From the NCBI GenBank assembly GCA_947623655.1, contig CANQHG010000018.1, positions 1-33,313 on the forward strand: a DNA stretch of 33,313 nt. The letters are read 5' to 3'. This DNA comes from an uncultured Clostridia bacterium. GTDB lineage: Bacteria > Bacillota > Clostridia > Christensenellales > Borkfalkiaceae. The translations under genes and the position numbers were made by a program. The notes under the pieces were generated by a model. It searched no databases. It was not told the DNA's origin and was given only the letters and a program-made list of their open reading frames with translations. How positions within the stretch are numbered: the first letter of the stretch is position 1; every line of letters starts with the position of its first letter. Below are positions 31,932 through 33,313 of the stretch, in pieces.

Positions 31932-31962
31932 GTTCCCCCTCCCGCACACTTTTCCTGATACT

Positions 31963-31990
31963 ATTATACGCCGCCGACGAAAAATGTCAA
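31963..31990 (-). promoter_or_regulatory. Promoter of the LytTR-kinase operon
   Basis: On the minus strand TTGACA (31985-31990), 16 bases, then TATAAT (31963-31968). Just upstream an ATACA (31992-31996) / TGTAT (32010-32014) inverted repeat may be a regulator site, but it is weak. Confidence 0.85.
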
Positions 31991-32026
31991 GATACATTTT
32001 TTCGGAGAGTGTATTTTTATCGGCAA

Positions 32027-32049
32027 GAAAAACCGCCCCGAAGGGCGGT
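32027..32049 (-). terminator. Terminator after the YitT-family gene
   Basis: CCGCCC (32033-32038) pairs with GGGCGG (32043-32048) around CGAA, with one extra A-T pair. On the minus strand it is followed by TTTTTC. Confidence 0.9.
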
Positions 32050-32058
32050 ATCCGTGAT

Positions 32059-33144
32059 TTATTTCTGAATTGTCGGGTCGGACGGCGGATCTTCTTCGGC
32101 GTCGGCGACCATCTGAATGGGGACCTCTTTTTCCTGCGGCATCAAAAAATCCACGCCCTCGGTGTTGAACCCCTTTCCCCTCACTTCGGACACGGTGCTT
32201 ATCGTCATAAAAGCGGCGGGGTCTATTTTCTGCACTTCCGATTTGAGGGTGACGAGCTGGCGGGACGAAATGACGGTGAGCAGCATGTGGCAGGGCTGTT
32301 TGAGATATCCCGTCTGCCCGTAGAGCACGGTGACGCCGCGGCTGACTTTGAGAATGATCATGTCGCGGATCTCTTTATAGTGCATGGAGACGATCTTCAC
32401 CTGTATGCGCTTCATGCCGATGGGAGTCACCTTGTCGACGACGAGGGAAGAGATCAGCACGATGAAGATGCCGTATAAAACGGACTCGAAGTAGGGCGCC
32501 GCGATGAGATTGATCGCAACGACGCTGAAGTCGATGCACCACATTGAGACGGAAACGGGGACGTTGAAATATTTTTTGAGAATGAGCGGCGGGATGTCCG
32601 TGCCGCCCGTGCTCGCCCCCACGCGGAGAACGAGGCCCACGCCGAGGCCGAAGAGGAGAGCGCCGAACAGCATCGCAAGAAGCGGACTGCCGAGTGCGCC
32701 GCCCGCGCCCATGTGATAGCCGTATTTTTCGTAATACGCCTCCTGTAAAGGCGTATATATAGAGAGAAAAGTGGGATAAAGAAAGGTGCCCGCACCCGTC
32801 GACAGGGCAAATTTCTTCCCGAGCAGGATCGCTCCCACGAGGAAGAGAATGATGTTGGCGCTGTAGACAGTGATCTGCACCGCCCAATCCGTCCATTCCT
32901 CGCCGACCGAACTGTATTTTGTGAGCATGTTCCGCACAAAGATGCCGAGCCCCGTCGTCCCCCCCATCGCAAAGCCGTTGGGGACGATGAAGAACGCCGC
33001 GCCCGCCGCCGTGACGGCATTCCCGACGACGATGAAGAGCACGTTGAGCAAAAATCTGTACGTTTGCCTCTTGGTCGGTTTATTGATATGCAGTTTGTTG
33101 TTCCCCCGCGGTTGCTTGTCGGGGCCTTCGCGCACTTCGGCCAT
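32059..33144 (-). CDS. YitT-family membrane protein (DUF161 + DUF2179)
   Basis: A 361-residue protein. A short polar N-terminus is followed by a YitT/DUF161 membrane part (about 28-235) with five or six spans and the signature PNGFAMGGTTGLG and RVGASTGGTDIPPLI segments. The soluble DUF2179 domain (about 240-330) has a ferredoxin-like pattern with VTVLYGQTGYLKQPCHMLL. A polar tail ends the protein. These proteins are common in Firmicutes; the substrate is unknown. The start has GAGGAAC upstream and a strong promoter. It forms a single-gene unit bounded by its own promoter and terminator. Confidence 0.95.
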   Translation of the reverse strand: MAEVREGPDKQPRGNNKLHINKPTKRQTYRFLLNVLFIVVGNAVTAAGAAFFIVPNGFAMGGTTGLGIFVRNMLTKYSSVGEEWTDWAVQITVYSANIILFLVGAILLGKKFALSTGAGTFLYPTFLSIYTPLQEAYYEKYGYHMGAGGALGSPLLAMLFGALLFGLGVGLVLRVGASTGGTDIPPLILKKYFNVPVSVSMWCIDFSVVAINLIAAPYFESVLYGIFIVLISSLVVDKVTPIGMKRIQVKIVSMHYKEIRDMIILKVSRGVTVLYGQTGYLKQPCHMLLTVISSRQLVTLKSEVQKIDPAAFMTISTVSEVRGKGFNTEGVDFLMPQEKEVPIQMVADAEEDPPSDPTIQK

Positions 33145-33168
33145 AAGTTCCTCTCTTTTTCGCCGAAT

Positions 33169-33197
33169 ATTATAACACCCGCCGCCCGCTTTGGCAA
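33169..33197 (-). promoter_or_regulatory. Promoter of the YitT-family gene
   Basis: On the minus strand TTGCCA (33192-33197), 17 bases, then TATAAT (33169-33174). Confidence 0.82.
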
Positions 33198-33213
33198 GCG
33201 AAAATCATGACCT

Positions 33214-33247
33214 CGAAAAAAAATAGAGCGCCGCTGAAAAGCGCACT
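33214..33247 (-). terminator. Possible terminator of a gene beyond the right edge
   Basis: AGAGCGC (33225-33231) and GCGCACT (33241-33247) pair with one mismatch. On the minus strand they are followed by TATTTTTTTT. A small TTCCC-ATA-GGGAA palindrome lies next to it (33247-33259). The gene it would serve is outside the window. Confidence 0.45.
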
Positions 33248-33313
33248 TCCCATAGGGAACAAAAAATAAAATTTTTAGAATTGTGCTTTCAAGCGATGAC
33301 AAAAACTCTCGGA

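Overview
The window looks like chromosomal DNA of a Clostridia-type Firmicute, probably an uncultured gut lineage (Christensenellales/Borkfalkiaceae-like is only a guess from gene content and base composition). Reasons: G+C-rich genes with AT-rich sigma-A promoters, strong GGAGG-like ribosome binding sites, the pth-mfd-foldase order usual in Firmicutes, lipoproteins with LAGC-type lipoboxes, a YitT-family transporter-like protein, and both AgrC/LytTR and OmpR two-component systems. I see no rRNA, tRNA, phage, insertion sequence or CRISPR array. Only three genes are on the + strand (M18 aminopeptidase, a radical SAM protein and its DUF4130 partner).

Layout. 1-836: a minus-strand ferrous-iron uptake locus (feoA2, feoA1 and the first codons of feoB), split by foldback repeats and headed by an unusual palindrome-rich leader. 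1132-2367: M18 aminopeptidase. 2420-6071: an OmpR-type response regulator, its histidine kinase and an unknown single-pass surface protein, with overlapping or nearly touching ends. 6445-8459: the radical SAM/DUF4130 pair linked to DNA modification or repair, convergent with and overlapping a ferritin-like gene. 8998-17273: a housekeeping block on the minus strand (prs; pth-mfd; PrsA-like lipoprotein; uppP; a 50-residue protein). 17409-18581: malic enzyme. 18694-29518: a plant-polysaccharide block with two tandem surface GH51 arabinofuranosidases, a ROK sugar kinase, a family 2 glycosyltransferase, a GtrA-like membrane protein and a GH3 glycosidase. 29903-31931: an AgrC-like kinase and LytTR regulator. 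32059-33144: a YitT-family membrane protein.

How it fits together. Surface GH51 enzymes would release arabinose from arabinan or arabinoxylan; GH3 and ROK proteins would process the resulting sugars inside the cell. No sugar transporter is in the window. The least understood parts are the radical SAM/DUF4130 pair (the radical SAM protein carries a helix-hairpin-helix and a perfect QLSLF sliding-clamp motif, and its promoter predicts a leaderless mRNA), the GTTCGC-N4-GCGAAC palindrome set around the feoA2 promoter, and a family of foldback repeats whose stem arms covary.
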